Part shown: one piece after another, positions 39,231 to 47,799 of the stretch | Layout: each line of letters opens with the position of its first letter | Numbering within the stretch: the first letter of the stretch is position 1 | DNA from: Pseudomonadota bacterium | Lineage (GTDB): Bacteria > Pseudomonadota > Gammaproteobacteria > Xanthomonadales > Rhodanobacteraceae | DNA length: 64,000 nt | Reading direction: 5' to 3' | Assembly: GCA_021795435.1 (NCBI GenBank) | Contig: JAJYPJ010000003.1 | Span: 1 to 64,000, forward strand | Notes under the pieces: model-generated | Databases searched by the model: none | Seen by the model: only the letters and a program-made list of their open reading frames with translations | What the model was told of the DNA's origin: nothing | Position numbers and translations under genes: made by a program

Positions 39231-39959
39231 TCAGCGCCGCGGATGCTCCGGATCGATCACCGTGGTCGAACTGAGGTCACCCTTCTTGCGGGGTTCCTGC
39301 AAGGGGGTGCCGGTGACGAGAAACCAGACATTCTCGGCAATGTTGGTCGCATGGTCGCCGATCCGCTCGATGTTCTTGGCCATGAACAGTACATGCGTCG
39401 ACGGTGTGATGTTGCGCGGGTCTTCCATCATGTACGTCAACAATTCGCGAAACAGTGATGTGTAAAGTGCGTCCAGCTCGACATCGCGTTCCCAGACGGC
39501 GCGGGCCAAGTCAGCATTGCCATCCTGGTAGGCGGTCAGCACGTCGCGGACAAGATCGACGGCTGTCTCCGCAAGTGCCGGCAGATTGGCGGCTGGTGCG
39601 ATCGGCGCGCTGAGATTCAGCGCCATGCTGCGCTTGGCCACGTTGGCCGCGTAGTCGCCGATGCGCTCGATGTCGGCCGCGATACGCAATGCCGCCATGA
39701 CCTCGCGGAGATCGCGAGCCATGGGCTGTCGGCGCGCCAGCAACAGAAGCACGTCATGGCTGACCGACGTCTCGATCTGGTCGATCGCTTCGTCGTTGAG
39801 AATCACGCGTTCCGCCGCACGGCTGTCACGTCGTTCCAGGACGTCCATCGATGCTTCGATCTGGGCTACCGCAATCTGGCCCATTCGCGCCAGTTCGCCC
39901 TTGAGGCGCGCGAGTTCCTCGTCGTAACTGCGCAGGATATGGTCGCTGCCGGTCGGCAT
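39231..39959 (-). CDS. phoU: phosphate signalling protein PhoU
   Basis: PhoU links the Pst transporter to the PhoR kinase and dampens the Pho response. The 242-residue protein has two PhoU repeats, each with a metal-cluster motif: AADIERIGDYAANVAKR and AKNIERIGDHATNIAE. It follows pstB by 24 bases and has an AGAGGAAG ribosome binding site. It is the last gene of the pst operon, and no phoBR genes are seen in the window. Confidence 0.95.
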   Translation of the reverse strand: MPTGSDHILRSYDEELARLKGELARMGQIAVAQIEASMDVLERRDSRAAERVILNDEAIDQIETSVSHDVLLLLARRQPMARDLREVMAALRIAADIERIGDYAANVAKRSMALNLSAPIAPAANLPALAETAVDLVRDVLTAYQDGNADLARAVWERDVELDALYTSLFRELLTYMMEDPRNITPSTHVLFMAKNIERIGDHATNIAENVWFLVTGTPLQEPRKKGDLSSTTVIDPEHPRR

Positions 39960-39983
39960 GGTGACTTCCTCTGAATGCCCGAA

Positions 39984-40787
39984 TCAGCCGAAGCGTCCGG
40001 TGACGTAGTCTTCGGTCTGCTTTTTGTCGGGTGTCGTGAAGATCTTTTCCGTGTCCCCGAACTCGATCAATTCGCCCATGTACATGAAGGCCGTCTTGTC
40101 GGATACACGGGCCGCTTGTTGCATGTTGTGGGTCACGATGACGATCGTGAAATCGCGCTTGAGCTCTTCGATCAACTGCTCGATGCGACCGGTTGCAATC
40201 GGATCCAAGGCCGATGTGGGTTCGTCGAGGAGCAGGACTTCCGGCTTGAGCGCGATGGCGCGCGCAATGCAGAGTCGTTGCTGTTGGCCCCCGGAGAGGC
40301 CCAGCGCGCTCTGCTTGAGCTTGTCTTTCGCCTCGTCCCACAGGGCGGCCTGACGAAGCGCCTGCTCTACGCGAGCATCCATCTGCGAACGGGCCAGGCG
40401 CTCATGATGCCGGATGCCGTAGGCGATGTTCTCGTAGATCGACATCGGGAATGGCACGGGCTTCTGGAAGACCATGCCTACTTTGCTGCGCAGCCTGTTA
40501 AGGGAATAGCGTGAATCGAGGATGTTCTCCCCGTCCAGCAGCACTTCGCCGCGCGCGACGAGCTTCGGATAGATCGCATAGATGCGGTTGAAGATCCGCA
40601 GGAGCGTGGATTTGCCGCATCCCGAGGGGCCGATGATCGCCGTGACCTGGCGTTCAGGCACATCCATCGTGACGCTTTTGAGTGCATGAAAGCTCTGATA
40701 GAAAAAGTCCAGGCGACGCACCACGATCTTGGTTGCAACGGTAGCCGCCCGTGGGGGCAGGTGGGGATCGGCAGCGGCATCAGTCAT
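39984..40787 (-). CDS. pstB: phosphate ABC transporter ATP-binding protein
   Basis: PstB powers high-affinity phosphate uptake. In the 267-residue product the Walker A GPSGCGKS is at 53-60, the signature LSGGQQQRL near 164, and the Walker [12 protein letters not shown] near 185. Its ATG lies within the end of an 80-codon frame (40780-41022) that fills the gap to pstA. Confidence 0.96.
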   Translation of the reverse strand: MTDAAADPHLPPRAATVATKIVVRRLDFFYQSFHALKSVTMDVPERQVTAIIGPSGCGKSTLLRIFNRIYAIYPKLVARGEVLLDGENILDSRYSLNRLRSKVGMVFQKPVPFPMSIYENIAYGIRHHERLARSQMDARVEQALRQAALWDEAKDKLKQSALGLSGGQQQRLCIARAIALKPEVLLLDEPTSALDPIATGRIEQLIEELKRDFTIVIVTHNMQQAARVSDKTAFMYMGELIEFGDTEKIFTTPDKKQTEDYVTGRFG

Positions 40788-41022
40788 GGGTCACCTTGGT
40801 GCGGACCTGGCGCGGCCGCAAGTGCAGGCAGGGGATGCGCATGGACGTGGCAGCGGCGAATCCACCGGTCCACGCCATTGCAAGCCGCCGATCATAAGCG
40901 GTCCTGCCGGGACGTAGCAGCGTTCGCGCCGGCCTGGCGGCCGCGACCAGCGATCGCGCGGCCCGCGCAGCCGCGCGATTGCGGGCGATGGCGCCATCCG
41001 GCGTTCCGATCCACGCCGTCAT
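40780..41022 (-). CDS. possible small protein within the pst operon
   Basis: An 80-codon frame fills the 231-base gap between pstA and pstB. Its ATG overlaps the pstA stop (ATGA) and its stop overlaps the pstB start by eight bases, exactly how other genes here are coupled. The product is rich in alanine and arginine, has no signal peptide or clear helix pattern, and I recognise no family. The perfect fit between neighbours is the only support. Random open frames of this length are common in high-GC DNA. Confidence 0.4.
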   Translation of the reverse strand: MTAWIGTPDGAIARNRAAARAARSLVAAARPARTLLRPGRTAYDRRLAMAWTGGFAAATSMRIPCLHLRPRQVRTKVTHD

Positions 41023-41915
41023 GGGTTGCGGCGAACGGCGAGGCGGCTGATGGACAGCCGGGCTAACAGGGTGATGGCGAGGACGAACAGCGTAATGAGC
41101 AGCGCCGCCGCATAAGCCAGCGCATGGGCCGATGCGAACGGCTCATTGATGAATGACCAGATCACATAGGTCAGATACGCCACGGGTTCATGCGTGAGAT
41201 GGCCGCTCCAGTAATAGTTGGACCAGTTCACGGTGTAGATCAACGGCGCCGTTTCACCCATCGAAATGGCCATTGCCAGCAGTATGCCGGTCAGCACACG
41301 CGGCGCGCATTCGCGGAGCAGCACGCGCGCGACGAGGTTCGCTTGGCTGGCGCCGAGGGCGTAGCCAGCCTCGCGCAGTTCCGCCGGCACGCCACGCATC
41401 GCCAGTTCGGTCGTGCGAAGCATGTAGGGCGCGATCATCATGGCCAGGGTGATGCAGCCGGCAGCCAGCGAGAAATGCCAGTCCAGCGTGGTGACCATGG
41501 TCAGGTAGCCAAACAGGCCGAAGACGATTGATGGCACGCCGACCAGGACGTCGGCCACGAAGCGGACGGTTCGCGCGAAGGGGTCACGGCTGAACTCGCT
41601 GACGTAGATCCCGCCGAGGACGCCGACAGGAACGGCCAGCAGCAGCGCGCCGAAGGTCAGAAGCGCGCTGCCTTCGATGGCATTAAGCAGTCCACCCGCA
41701 ATGCCGCTCGTGGGCGTGACGAACAATTGCCAGTTGAGTGCGGAGAATCCTCGTCGGAAAACGACGTAGAGGATGTCCAGCAGGGCGAGGGCCAGTGCGC
41801 CGAACGCCAGGGCACTCGCGGCCCAGCCGATCCAGCTGCTCAGTGCGCGCGCGCGCAGGCGGCGCTCGGAGGCCAGGGCGCGCGCCTTGGCCAAGCCATC
41901 AGGCAGCGCGCTCAT
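41019..41915 (-). CDS. pstA: phosphate ABC transporter permease PstA
   Basis: The 298-residue inner-membrane protein has about six helices and the permease signature near LREAGYALGASQANLVARVLLRE. The conserved GGIYVSEF and PSIVFGLFGY blocks of PstA are present. It pairs with PstC to form the channel. The start overlaps the pstC stop (ATGA). Confidence 0.94.
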   Translation of the reverse strand: MSALPDGLAKARALASERRLRARALSSWIGWAASALAFGALALALLDILYVVFRRGFSALNWQLFVTPTSGIAGGLLNAIEGSALLTFGALLLAVPVGVLGGIYVSEFSRDPFARTVRFVADVLVGVPSIVFGLFGYLTMVTTLDWHFSLAAGCITLAMMIAPYMLRTTELAMRGVPAELREAGYALGASQANLVARVLLRECAPRVLTGILLAMAISMGETAPLIYTVNWSNYYWSGHLTHEPVAYLTYVIWSFINEPFASAHALAYAAALLITLFVLAITLLARLSISRLAVRRNP

Positions 41916-42874
41916 GCGCCAAGATCCCTGGGCACCAACAGCCGAGCCATGGCGTTCACGACGAGCGACAGCAGCAGGAGGGCAAGGCCGATCTCGGAAA
42001 TGCTGTGGACCGCCATGTTGGTTGGATCCTGGAGCGCGCTATCCAGTTGCGAAACCATGAATGAAGCCATGGTGGAGATCGGGCTGTAGATATTCTGGGG
42101 AAGAATGTTGAGCGCATTGCCGCTGATCATCAGCACCGCCATGGTTTCACCCAGCGCGCGCCCCAGGGCCAGCGTACTGACGCCGATCAGGGGCAGCCGC
42201 AAGCGCGGTAGCACGATCTTGCGCACGACCTCGAACCGTGTGGCGCCGACTGCCAGGCCTGCTTCTCGCAAGGCCTGCGGGGTGCTCTCGATTGCCTCGC
42301 GCAAGTTGGCGGCAATCAGAGGGACGCACATCAGCGCGAGCACGATCCCGGCGGTCAGCAGTCCGTAGCCGCTGCCGGAAGGTGGCCCAAAAAAGGGAAT
42401 GAATCCGAGCCAGTGCGCCAGATGCGGATAGACGTGCCTCGAGAGCAGGGGAATGAGCAGGACATAGCCCCACAAGCCGAAGACGACGCTTGGCACGGAG
42501 GCGAGCAGTTCGACCAGCAGCGATGCATAGGTCCGAATCCGCGGGGGAACCGCCTCGGCGAGGAATACGGCGGCCCCCACGCCCAGCGGGACGGCGAGCA
42601 GCAGCGCGATCAAGGAACTGGCGAGCGTTCCGACGACCAGAAACAGGATCGCGAAGGAAGCGCCCGGCATCACCAGTTCTCCGTGCACGGTGACGGGATC
42701 GCCGTACTGGTTGCCCAGATTCCACGCGTTGTGCGTCAGGAAATCAAAACCGTTGAAGCGAAGTGCGGGCCAGGAATCGTGGACCAGGAAGGCCAGCAAC
42801 GCCAGAAGGACCAAGGGAATCAGCGCAGCGACAGCGGTCACCGTCGTGCGAAAGAGGGCATCGCTGGTGCGCAT
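41912..42874 (-). CDS. pstC: phosphate ABC transporter permease PstC
   Basis: The 320-residue permease has six helices, the N-terminal PLVLLALLAFLVHDSWPAL, the PSVVFGLWGY block, and the EAA-like loop LREAGLAVGATRFEVVRKIV. It partners PstA. No ribosome binding site is obvious, and a strong hairpin ends 11 bases before the ATG, which may reduce expression relative to pstS. Confidence 0.94.
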   Translation of the reverse strand: MRTSDALFRTTVTAVAALIPLVLLALLAFLVHDSWPALRFNGFDFLTHNAWNLGNQYGDPVTVHGELVMPGASFAILFLVVGTLASSLIALLLAVPLGVGAAVFLAEAVPPRIRTYASLLVELLASVPSVVFGLWGYVLLIPLLSRHVYPHLAHWLGFIPFFGPPSGSGYGLLTAGIVLALMCVPLIAANLREAIESTPQALREAGLAVGATRFEVVRKIVLPRLRLPLIGVSTLALGRALGETMAVLMISGNALNILPQNIYSPISTMASFMVSQLDSALQDPTNMAVHSISEIGLALLLLSLVVNAMARLLVPRDLGA

Positions 42875-42884
42875 GGGTCGTGAA

Positions 42885-42917
42885 TCGGGGTCACTGTCGA
42901 TCTGACAGTGACCCCGA
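42885..42917 (-). repeat. perfect 14-bp palindrome between pstS and pstC
   Basis: TCGGGGTCACTGTC (42885-42898), a five-base loop, then GACAGTGACCCCGA (42904-42917). In the transcript it forms a very stable hairpin in the 62-base pstS-pstC gap. No U-tract follows, so it is not a standard terminator. The GGGGTCA/TGACCCC arms resemble the palindromic REP-type repeats moved by RAYT transposases in Xanthomonadales. That link is from memory and not tested. Confidence 0.8.
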
Positions 42918-42936
42918 ATTTGCCTCAGAGTTTCAC

Positions 42937-44013
42937 TCAGTGGATCTTGCTGATCTGCTGAAGGGTCAGGCTACGAGCAGAGGCCGGAAGCGGCAGGAAA
43001 TTCACCTGCTTCAGGAAGCTCAGTGAATTGCCGCCGGTGGGACTCACTGCCCAGGTCAGGAATTTCTTGATTTCAGCCGCCATCTGCGCATTCGGCTGGT
43101 TCAATTTGACCATGACGTACTCGTAATTGATGATCGGGTACGACTCGGCCCCCGGCGCGTAGATCATGCTGATGCGCTCGTCCTTCGGGGTCTTCGGAAC
43201 CATGGCCGCCGCCGCCGCCGGCACCGTCCGTTCATTGATCATGACGAACTTGCCTGCGCGGTTCTGCAGTGCAGCCTCACCGAGTCCGTCCTTGTCGGTC
43301 TGGCCCTTGAAGCTCACGCCGACGTAGGCCACCGAGTACGGGGTGGTCTTGAGCGCGCTGACCATGCCCGGGTTGCCGTTGGCGCCAATTGCACCCGGGA
43401 CGGCCGGCCAGTTGACGGAAGTCCCGTAGCCCACCTTCTGTTCCCACATCTTGTCCGTGAAGCTGAGGAACTGCGAGAACATGAACGTATCGCCGCTGCC
43501 GTCGGTGCGGTGCACGGTCACGATCATGTGGTGGGGCAGGGCGACTCCGGGGTTCAGGCGCTTGATGGCTGCGTCGTCCCAATACTGGATCCGACCGTCA
43601 TACATGCCGGCAAGCAGCGTTCCGCTGAGCTTGAGGTGGACGTTGTTGAACCCGGGCACGTTGTAATTGATCATTTGCGATGAAATCGCCACCGGGATGT
43701 TGAGCATCTCGCGGTTCTTCATCATTTGCGCGTTGCTCAGGTAGGCATCGGACGCGCCGAACTGGACGAGTCCTTGGATGCTCTGCGCGATGCCCGTTCC
43801 GCTGCCGGTCGAGGCGGTGTTGATCCGCACGCCCGGATTGGCCCTGGTATAGGCAGGTACCCAGAGGTTGAACAACGGGTAGAGCAGGCTAGAGCCGGTT
43901 TCGTTGAGTGTGACGGTGGCGGCGGTGGCGCTGCCGATAGCCAGCAGGCCGGCGGCGGCCAGCATCGCGAGGCGGGGCGCGTGGCGGCGCGCGTTCTGCG
44001 AACGTTGCGTCAT
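42937..44013 (-). CDS. pstS: phosphate-binding periplasmic protein
   Basis: PstS captures phosphate in the periplasm. The 358-residue product has a basic N-terminus and signal sequence (RLAMLAAAGLLAIGSATA), then the binding domain starting with LNETGSSLLYPLFNLW and the phosphate-loop residues STGSGTGIAQSI. HRTDGSGDTFMFSQFL is also conserved. It begins the pst operon and has a Pho box upstream. Confidence 0.94.
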   Translation of the reverse strand: MTQRSQNARRHAPRLAMLAAAGLLAIGSATAATVTLNETGSSLLYPLFNLWVPAYTRANPGVRINTASTGSGTGIAQSIQGLVQFGASDAYLSNAQMMKNREMLNIPVAISSQMINYNVPGFNNVHLKLSGTLLAGMYDGRIQYWDDAAIKRLNPGVALPHHMIVTVHRTDGSGDTFMFSQFLSFTDKMWEQKVGYGTSVNWPAVPGAIGANGNPGMVSALKTTPYSVAYVGVSFKGQTDKDGLGEAALQNRAGKFVMINERTVPAAAAAMVPKTPKDERISMIYAPGAESYPIINYEYVMVKLNQPNAQMAAEIKKFLTWAVSPTGGNSLSFLKQVNFLPLPASARSLTLQQISKIH

Positions 44014-44076
44014 GGCGTAATCCAGTTGGTTGGTGAAGGTTGGGCCGCAAGGCCGGCGCCACTGTCGTCCGATTAT

Positions 44077-44094
44077 GTGACAGGAGCATGGCAG
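44077..44094 (-). promoter_or_regulatory. Pho box upstream of pstS
   Basis: On the minus strand CTGCCAT-GCTC-CTGTCAC gives two PhoB half-sites in the standard 7-4-7 spacing. Each matches CTGTCAT at six of seven positions. It lies 64 bases before the pstS ATG. A CATAAT stretch abuts it but is too close to be the usual -10, so the exact promoter is not settled. Confidence 0.65.
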
Positions 44095-44253
44095 CTGGGC
44101 CTATGTATACGAACCGTAATATTGGACCGGGCCGCCATCGAACGCCAGCGGTTCTTGGCGCTTGCGTTGCGAGATCGGCCGGGAACGAACGGCCTTCCCG
44201 GAGGGGGTGGCTAGGACGGGCAGCACCGGCCTGGCTCGCAGGACAGGCAGCGA

Positions 44254-44892
44254 TCAGGGGTCCGGTGCGTCGCTGACGCCATCCATGCTGAGGCGTCGCC
44301 ATGTGTTGACGATGAGACAGAACAATTCCGCCGTGCGCTCGGCGTCATAGACGGCCGAGTGGGCCTGGCTGGCGTCCCAGGTCAACCCGGCCGCCTGGAG
44401 GGCCCGTGCGAGCACGGTCTGGCCGAAGGCGAGACCAGCCAGGCTGACCGTGTCAAAGCAACTGAACGGGTGGAACGGGCTGCGCTTGGAACCGTTGCGC
44501 GCGATGGCCGCGTTCAGGAACCCCAGGTCGAAGGCGGCATTATGCCCGACGAGGATCGCGCGCTGGCAGCCTGCGGCTCGCACGGCTTGGCGAACGGGGG
44601 TGAATACGTGCTCGAGCGCCTCCGCCTCCGGAAGCGCGATGCGGAGGGGGTGGTCCGGCCGGATGCCGTTGACTTCGAGGGACTTGGGATCCAGCAGGCT
44701 GCCGGGAAAGGGCTGAACGTGGGTGGAGATGGTCCGGGCCGGCGCCAGTTGGCCAGACGAATCCATCTGGGGAATCACCGCGGCGATCTCGAGCAGGGCG
44801 TGCCGCTGGGCCTCGAACCCGCCCGTCTCGACATCGACGATCACCGGCAGGAAGCCGCGGAAGCGCTGTGCGAGCTGTGTCGGTTCCGGCAT
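44254..44892 (-). CDS. rnt: ribonuclease T
   Basis: RNase T trims tRNA and other RNA 3' ends. The 212-residue DEDDh exonuclease shows VIVDVETGG at 17-25 with D20 and E22, [11 protein letters not shown] as the second motif, and [14 protein letters not shown] as the third. The length and the [10 protein letters not shown] start match Rnt rather than the polymerase epsilon subunit. It is divergent from the porin gene. Confidence 0.9.
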   Translation of the reverse strand: MPEPTQLAQRFRGFLPVIVDVETGGFEAQRHALLEIAAVIPQMDSSGQLAPARTISTHVQPFPGSLLDPKSLEVNGIRPDHPLRIALPEAEALEHVFTPVRQAVRAAGCQRAILVGHNAAFDLGFLNAAIARNGSKRSPFHPFSCFDTVSLAGLAFGQTVLARALQAAGLTWDASQAHSAVYDAERTAELFCLIVNTWRRLSMDGVSDAPDP

Positions 44893-44946
44893 CGGCCAAG
44901 CTTACCAGTGACGTCCGGGCGAACCGCCGCTTGGAATCGCGATCCA

Positions 44947-44980
44947 CGGTCATCCCATTGTCATGTTCGGGTGGGATTAT
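44947..44980 (+). promoter_or_regulatory. Pho box and -10 element upstream of the porin
   Basis: CGGTCAT-CCCA-TTGTCAT at 44947-44964 forms a 7-4-7 Pho box with each half six of seven to CTGTCAT. Ten bases later GATTAT (44975-44980) could be the -10, the standard Pho-promoter spacing. A second possible -10, TATACT at 45024-45029, lies nearer the gene. The porin ATG is at 45082. Confidence 0.6.
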
Positions 44981-45081
44981 TTCGCGACCGTAACGGTAAC
45001 CTTAAGAAATAGCAATATTAGCTTATACTCACATGCGACAAAACGCTTCACCCACTCTGCATTCCTCAGGAGACCCGCATC

Positions 45082-46401
45082 ATGCGTAAACACCTCATCG
45101 GCGCGGCGGTGGCGGCCGTGCTTGCCAGCACCAGCCTTGCGGCGCACGCTGACGCGCTTAGCGACATCTTTACCCAGGGCCACATCGATGGCCAACTGCG
45201 TGCGTACTACTTCAGCCGCCTGTATGACGCCTCGGCCGTGCCCGATGCCAATGCATTTTCTGGCGCCGCGCTGATCAACCTGCGCAGCGGCACCTTTGCG
45301 GATGGTTTCAGTCTGGGGGCGTCGTTCCTCACGGCCAACTCCTTTGGCGTGCAATCCGGCAACCCGGCAAGCATCGACAGCACGCTCATGGGCATCAACA
45401 ATTCGGTCAGCGCCCTTGGCCAGGCCTATGTCCAGTACCAGAATCGCCTGATGGAAGTGCGTGCCGGGTACCAGTATCTGAATACACCATGGATGGGGCA
45501 GAGCGATTCTCGCGTTCTGCCGGCTTCCTACAACGCGGTGTCCGCCGTGTTCAAGCCGGCCAAGGGATGGGACATCTATGCACTGCGCAGTTTCGGCTGG
45601 AAGAGCCGTACGTCCGGCGGCTACACGAGTGACAACCTGTATTACCCGCCGACGTTCAATGGCGACACCATGTATGGCGGCTTGGGTGGTTTGCCGGCCA
45701 CGGCCCATCAGGCCAATGGCACCTGGGCGCTGGGTACCAGCTACGGCGTGGCTGGATTCAAGGGCCAGGCCTGGTACTACAACTTCCTCAACTTCGCGCG
45801 CATGGGCTACCTTGATGGTGCCTACACGTTCAAGACCGGCACGGGCTTCGACCCGTTCGTGGGTGCCCAGTATGTCGATGAATCCGGAAGCAGCAGCAAC
45901 AACTTCCTCGTCGCCGACCAAGCCCCCCTGTTCGGTGTCCCCGGAAGTTCGGTCAAGAGCCGAGTGTGGGGCGTGACCGGCGGCGTGATCATTCCCAACG
46001 GTCGCATTGATCTCGGCTATAACAAGGTCGAGAGCCGTGCCGGCGCAGTCGGTGGCGGCGCCATCATTTCACCCTACACGGCGGCCTATGCAACGGATCC
46101 CCTCTACACGACCTCGATGATCCGCGGTCTTGTCGAAATGGGCCCCGGGCATGCCTGGAAGGCAAAGGTTACTTACAATCTCCTGAAGAATTTCCAGGTC
46201 ATTGCCGCCTATGCCAAGTACACGACCCAGTATCGTGGCCACAGTCACGACGTCTACCTGGACCTGATCTACAACCTGGACGGCTACCTCAAGGGACTGA
46301 CTTTGCGTGACCGCTGGGAGCGCTCGGTCGGCGGTTGGAACCTCAATCCAGGCAACAAGCCCTTCACGTACAACCGCGTGATGGTCAGCTACTCGTTCTG
46401 A
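45082..46401 (+). CDS. OprD-like outer membrane porin
   Basis: The 439-residue protein has a 23-residue signal peptide (KHLIGAAVAAVLASTSLA) and a beta-barrel pattern of alternating residues with aromatic girdles. It ends in the outer-membrane C-terminal signal VSYSF. Its YLNTPWMGQSDSR and GYNKVESRAG segments resemble the OprD family. Its place beside pst and the Pho box ahead suggest uptake of phosphate or phosphorylated compounds. That substrate is an inference. Confidence 0.82.
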   Translation: MRKHLIGAAVAAVLASTSLAAHADALSDIFTQGHIDGQLRAYYFSRLYDASAVPDANAFSGAALINLRSGTFADGFSLGASFLTANSFGVQSGNPASIDSTLMGINNSVSALGQAYVQYQNRLMEVRAGYQYLNTPWMGQSDSRVLPASYNAVSAVFKPAKGWDIYALRSFGWKSRTSGGYTSDNLYYPPTFNGDTMYGGLGGLPATAHQANGTWALGTSYGVAGFKGQAWYYNFLNFARMGYLDGAYTFKTGTGFDPFVGAQYVDESGSSSNNFLVADQAPLFGVPGSSVKSRVWGVTGGVIIPNGRIDLGYNKVESRAGAVGGGAIISPYTAAYATDPLYTTSMIRGLVEMGPGHAWKAKVTYNLLKNFQVIAAYAKYTTQYRGHSHDVYLDLIYNLDGYLKGLTLRDRWERSVGGWNLNPGNKPFTYNRVMVSYSF

Positions 46402-46427
46402 ACGCGATCGTTTCATCCTTGTGACGC

Positions 46428-46456
46428 ATGGCGGCGGGCTTCCGGCCCGCCGCCAT
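46428..46456. terminator. hairpin between convergent porin and nth genes
   Basis: ATGGCGGCGGGC at 46428-46439, loop TTCCG, GCCCGCCGCCAT at 46445-46456, a perfect 12-bp GC-rich stem. It ends at the nth stop. No long U-run follows on either side, but the position between convergent genes suggests a bidirectional terminator. Confidence 0.6.
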
Positions 46457-47196
46457 TATGTTGTCAGCGGGGAGGCTTTTTGCGGCCAGAGGCAGAGGTC
46501 GTTCAACACGCACCGGGCGCAATCCGGCTTGCGCGCCTTGCAGACGTATCGTCCATGCAGGATCAGCCAGTGATGCGCGTGCTGACGGAACGCGGGGGGG
46601 ACGGCCTCATTCAGGCCGCGCTCGACATCCAGCACGGTACGCCCGGGCGCGAGACCCGTGCGATTGGCGACGCGGAAGATATGCGTATCCACGGCAATCG
46701 TAGGCTGGCCGAAGGCGACGTTGAGAACCACATTGGCGGTCTTTCGTCCGACACCCGGCAAGGATTCGAGCGCTTCCCTGGAATCCGGCACCTCGCCGTG
46801 GTGGTGTTCGACTAGGCATCGGCTGAGTCCGACGAGGTGGCGTGCCTTGCTCCGGAAAAGGCCCAAGGATCCGATCAGCCGCGCCGTTTGAGCTTCGCCC
46901 AACGCGATCAGGGCAGTCGGCGTGGGGGCCCGTGCAAACAGCCGCGGCGTGACCTTGTTGACGCCAACGTCGGTGGACTGGGCCGACAGCACCACGGCGA
47001 CGAGCAACTCGAATGCATTGCGGAAGTTCAGTTCGGTTTCGGGCTCGGGATCCAAGCTCGCCAGTCGTTCAAAAAGTTTCGTGACGGCGGGTCGCGAGAG
47101 CCTGCGCGCGCGCGCGCGATTGCCCGTTGCGGGTTTCGACCGGCTCGGTTGGCGCGAGCCGGCGTGGCGTAGCTCGGGGGACGTGGTTCTGCGCAT
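46456..47196 (-). CDS. nth: endonuclease III (base-excision repair)
   Basis: Nth removes oxidised pyrimidines. The product (246 residues with this start) has the helix-hairpin-helix LPGVGRKTANVVL with the catalytic lysine, the catalytic aspartate in TIAVDTHIFRVANR, and the iron-sulfur cluster C-x6-C-x2-C-x5-C in CKARKPDCARCVLNDLC. It carries about 36 extra basic residues before the usual start around VTKLFERL. No start codon lies closer, so the extension appears real. A start at 47229 is also possible. Confidence 0.9.
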   Translation of the reverse strand: MRRTTSPELRHAGSRQPSRSKPATGNRARARRLSRPAVTKLFERLASLDPEPETELNFRNAFELLVAVVLSAQSTDVGVNKVTPRLFARAPTPTALIALGEAQTARLIGSLGLFRSKARHLVGLSRCLVEHHHGEVPDSREALESLPGVGRKTANVVLNVAFGQPTIAVDTHIFRVANRTGLAPGRTVLDVERGLNEAVPPAFRQHAHHWLILHGRYVCKARKPDCARCVLNDLCLWPQKASPLTT

Positions 47197-47241
47197 CCGG
47201 CAAGGGTAGCAGGCGCTCCCTTCAGGCACTGGCCGATGAAG

Positions 47242-47799
47242 TCAGGGAACGAAGCCCATCAGGATGCCGATCGACAGAACTGCACCGCCCAGTGCCAAGC
47301 CCATGCCTGCTGCGGCGAGCACGTCGCCGGGGTAATGCAGGCCCAGAACGATGCGCGAGGCCGCAACAAGGAGCGTGAAGGTGAGCAGCGGTACCATCAG
47401 GACCGGAAACCAGGCGCAAGCCACCATGGTGAAGCTGACCGCCTGCAACGTGTGGCCCGATGGAAAGCTGAACTCGTCCAGTGGCGGCAGGTGGGCGACG
47501 ATACCGTCGACGCTCCGGAATGGCCGCGGTCGCCGCGTCAGCTTCTTGAGCACCCAGTAAAGGCCGAGCGCGAGCAGCCCGGCAATGGCCATCGACGCGG
47601 TGGCGCGCAAACCGCGGGTGCCACCGAACAGACTCAGGGCGCCCATGAGTGCGTACCAGAACAGACCGTCACCCAGCCGGCTGACGCCACTGAAGAAGGT
47701 CCGCACGGCACGCTGCGCACCCCAGCGATTGGCGCGCTGGCATAACCTGAGCCCAAGAACCGGGCGGGGGCGGCTAAGCGGCGGTGGCAGGCTGGCCAT
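47242..47799 (-). CDS. PAP2 family membrane phosphatase
   Basis: The 185-residue membrane protein has all three PAP2 motifs: KKLTRRPRP, PSGHT, and SRIVLGLHYPGDVL with the catalytic histidine. Members dephosphorylate phosphatidic acid, undecaprenyl pyrophosphate or similar lipids. Its start overlaps the glycosyltransferase end by 26 bases, a typical pairing for lipid-related genes. Confidence 0.85.
   Translation of the reverse strand: MASLPPPLSRPRPVLGLRLCQRANRWGAQRAVRTFFSGVSRLGDGLFWYALMGALSLFGGTRGLRATASMAIAGLLALGLYWVLKKLTRRPRPFRSVDGIVAHLPPLDEFSFPSGHTLQAVSFTMVACAWFPVLMVPLLTFTLLVAASRIVLGLHYPGDVLAAAGMGLALGGAVLSIGILMGFVP

Noticed and set aside
42885..42917. Rho-independent terminator between pstS and pstC
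   Set aside because: The stem is strong but no U-tract follows in the direction of transcription, so it is recorded as a palindrome instead.
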